Source: Haliotis asinina (taxonomy: Eukaryota > Mollusca > Gastropoda > Lepetellida > Haliotidae). Taken from it: a DNA stretch of 64,000 bases. How positions within the stretch are numbered: the first letter of the stretch is position 1; the number at the start of each line of letters is the position of its first letter. Under the pieces are notes generated by a model. It searched no databases. It saw nothing but the letters and a program-made list of their open reading frames with translations, and was not told the DNA's origin. This document shows, in pieces, positions 62,467 through 64,000 of this stretch. The position numbers and the translations under genes are program-made. The stretch covers positions 32,814,249 to 32,878,248 of the forward strand of contig NC_090283.1 of assembly GCF_037392515.1 (NCBI RefSeq), given 5' to 3'.

Positions 62467-62517
62467 GAAAACGACGGCGTTGACGTCATGTGTTTTCCAA
62501 TTTCCGGAAATTGAAAC
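62467..62517 (+). promoter_or_regulatory. Orphan IRF-CRE-STAT-like cluster
   Basis: GAAAACG (62467-62473), TGACGTCA (62481-62488), TTTCCGGAAA (62501-62510, a STAT/ETS-like palindrome with a 2-nt gap) and GAAATTGAAAC (62507-62517, perfect IRF consensus). It resembles the modules before the three ZNFX1-like genes. No gene follows on the plus strand in the window, so the target, if any, is to the right. Confidence 0.4.
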
Positions 62518-62757
62518 ATGGGTTTCACTGTCTGCACCCATTCACATCGAGTACGGGTACAGCAGTAAAGGGTCCTCAGCTAGCCGTTTCAGCTGGTTTC
62601 ATGCATGCATGTATGTTCTTTACTTCCTCCAATAATGTCGAAGAGTACAGAGACCTATGACATTAATACGAAAATGTGTGATTATGTACAGATCATTTAA
62701 CAGTGGAAAAGAAAATTAAGCAAACGTATGTATATTACATTGGGTGACTGAATGAAG

Positions 62758-63228
62758 TCATAGGTTTTGTAGGTTCCATGAGCTAATGCTCCTGGCAACA
62801 ATGTCGATGAAATGGGCTCTCATGTGGGTATGGATGTTCTCTATGATAGGGGTGATGCCACCAAGTAGAGTAGTAACTCTCATGTCATCAGTGCTGTTCT
62901 CCAGATTGATGTATGTCTCTAATGGCAAGATATAGAACAATCGTTCATGCATGTTATTTCTGTACCTGAACAGTTTATCGTAGTATAAAAACTGGTGCTG
63001 CACAATATCATCTGTCTCCTCGTCATACATACAGCAGAGTCCAGCACTGACCACCAGGGCGTACACAGGCGTACTGTACAGGTCAAACAGCTAACACATG
63101 TTCCACAGTCTGTGGGGCAAAAGGTTCGTGTGTATATCTCTATAAACCGTTGTAAGACGGGCCGTACGGATAACTGCTGTCTCCATATTGATATCTCTCT
63201 TGTATAAACTGCTTTATTACATATAGTT
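62758..63228 (-). pseudogene. Unidentified coding-like segment with one in-frame stop
   Basis: On the minus strand about 155 codons read in one frame from METAVIRTARLTTVYRDIHT through LLPHRLWNMC, a TAG at 63091-63093, LFDLYSTPVYALVVSAGLCC and on to ARSISSWNLQNL and a stop at 62758. Codon content and length look like real coding sequence. The TAG directly after GTGTTAG could instead be the AG of a splice acceptor, making the last 111 codons a terminal exon. I do not recognise the family. Confidence 0.35.
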
Positions 63229-63328
63229 TTCCACACACATTTCGATGGAAAGAATCCCGTATCAATATACTGAAGCGGATATTGATACAGCAACCAAGTC
63301 ATAAATAACAGCTTTATTGAAGCTACCA

Positions 63329-64000
63329 CTTAAAAACTGTCCACATCTGAAATAAAACAGTAGGTTAATCATTTGTGTGGAGCTCGCGCGACATATTCTG
63401 CCGAAATAACTCAGAGTAAGTCAGAGCGTTTGTGTGGTAGCAGCAGTTGGAGATCGAACATGGAATCCTTGAACCAGAAAACAGAACAAAACACCTGTGA
63501 TGGCATTAATGGGCGCAGGTTTATTACTTGATATTACAGAGGCGGAAATCGAGAGAAGTTTTGGAACGCCGACCCTTAAGGTAATGACATTTCAGGTCTC
63601 CTATGACAGCTTTTCCTGCACATATCATTAGAGAATCAATCAGTAATGATTGTGGCACCCAAGGGGTACTGCACCAAGTGATGCCATCAATCAATTATAG
63701 GAATCAGGCAGCAATGATTGTGACAACCAAGTGAAGCATAAATCATATAGCTATAGCAATTGTGACAACCAAGGGTACTGCACTTAGTGATGCCACAAAC
63801 CAATCATGTCCTTAGCCTACTCACAGTTCATTTCACCTCTGTGGGTTTGGTCACACCAAGATGTCGCTGTAAGAAGGCGTCCAGACTTGGAAAGCAGACC
63901 TACAGGGTCGATAGCACAGCAATATTTCCATCAACACTTTACGAGCTCGCCTCGAAATCCACCATCCGAATTCAAAGCTGCACCTGATGTGAATATTGAA
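63329..64000. other. Right edge, no gene seen
   Basis: Positions about 63640-63810 carry three loose copies of a unit with AATGATTGTGGCACCCAAGG and TACTGCACCAAGTGATGCCA. Nothing else is recognisable. If the 62.5-kb promoter idea is right, this would be intron. Confidence 0.4.

Overview
The window is from an animal nuclear genome, most likely a gastropod mollusc and probably an abalone (Haliotis). The evidence is long AT-rich intergenic DNA, spliced genes with GT-AG introns, many microsatellites, and tRNA-derived SINEs with 'ACTCACTCAC' tails and a 'GACCTGACAATCCAGTGATCAACA'-type body that I recall from abalone sequences. The genus is recalled, not proven here.

The core is a head-to-tail array of three large plus-strand genes of the ZNFX1 family (NFX1-type zinc finger-containing protein 1). 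Each encodes a UPF1-like SF1 RNA helicase, a string of NFX1 zinc fingers and a C-terminal RZ-type finger. Gene 1 codes from 12474 to 18557, gene 2 from 28068 to 38299 and gene 3 from 52660 to 59692. All three share one layout: a tiny first coding exon (29-44 nt), a phase-2 intron, one giant exon (5.5-6.8 kb), a phase-1 intron, and a last exon carrying the RZ finger. The models give about 1880, 2318 and 1893 aa. ZNFX1 proteins are RNA-binding helicases of antiviral and small-RNA immunity, so this looks like an immune gene cluster grown by tandem duplication. The two changed copies are gene 2 (40-residue N-terminal repeats, triplicated zinc-finger unit) and genes 1 and 2 (shortened RZ finger). 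Two decayed antisense scraps of the same family lie at 27.37-27.66 kb.

Upstream of each gene I find the same cluster of sites in the same order: an IRF-like GAAA repeat, then 24-29 nt later a CRE (T[G/T]ACGTCA), then 6-14 nt later a STAT-like TTCNNNGAA palindrome, with a good splice donor downstream (9.45, 25.0 and 47.35 kb). A fourth related cluster at 62.47-62.52 kb has no gene after it in the window and may mark another paralogue to the right.

Elsewhere: the left end holds the first exon of an LHFPL tetraspan gene (minus strand). DNA transposons include an apparently intact Tc1-like element (5.8-7.1 kb), a 3.2-kb element with a decayed IS630/Tc1-type transposase but 9-bp flanking repeats (43.3-46.5 kb), a 2.2-kb terminal-inverted-repeat element in the last intron of gene 2, and two copies of a small MITE. 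A 5'-truncated LINE with a 12-bp target duplication lies after gene 3. Large satellites are a 33-bp array enclosed by inverted flanks (19.7-22.2 kb) and a 34-bp array in intron 1 of gene 3 (48.1-50.2 kb). I saw no retrovirus-like or Polinton-like element, CRISPR array or rRNA.
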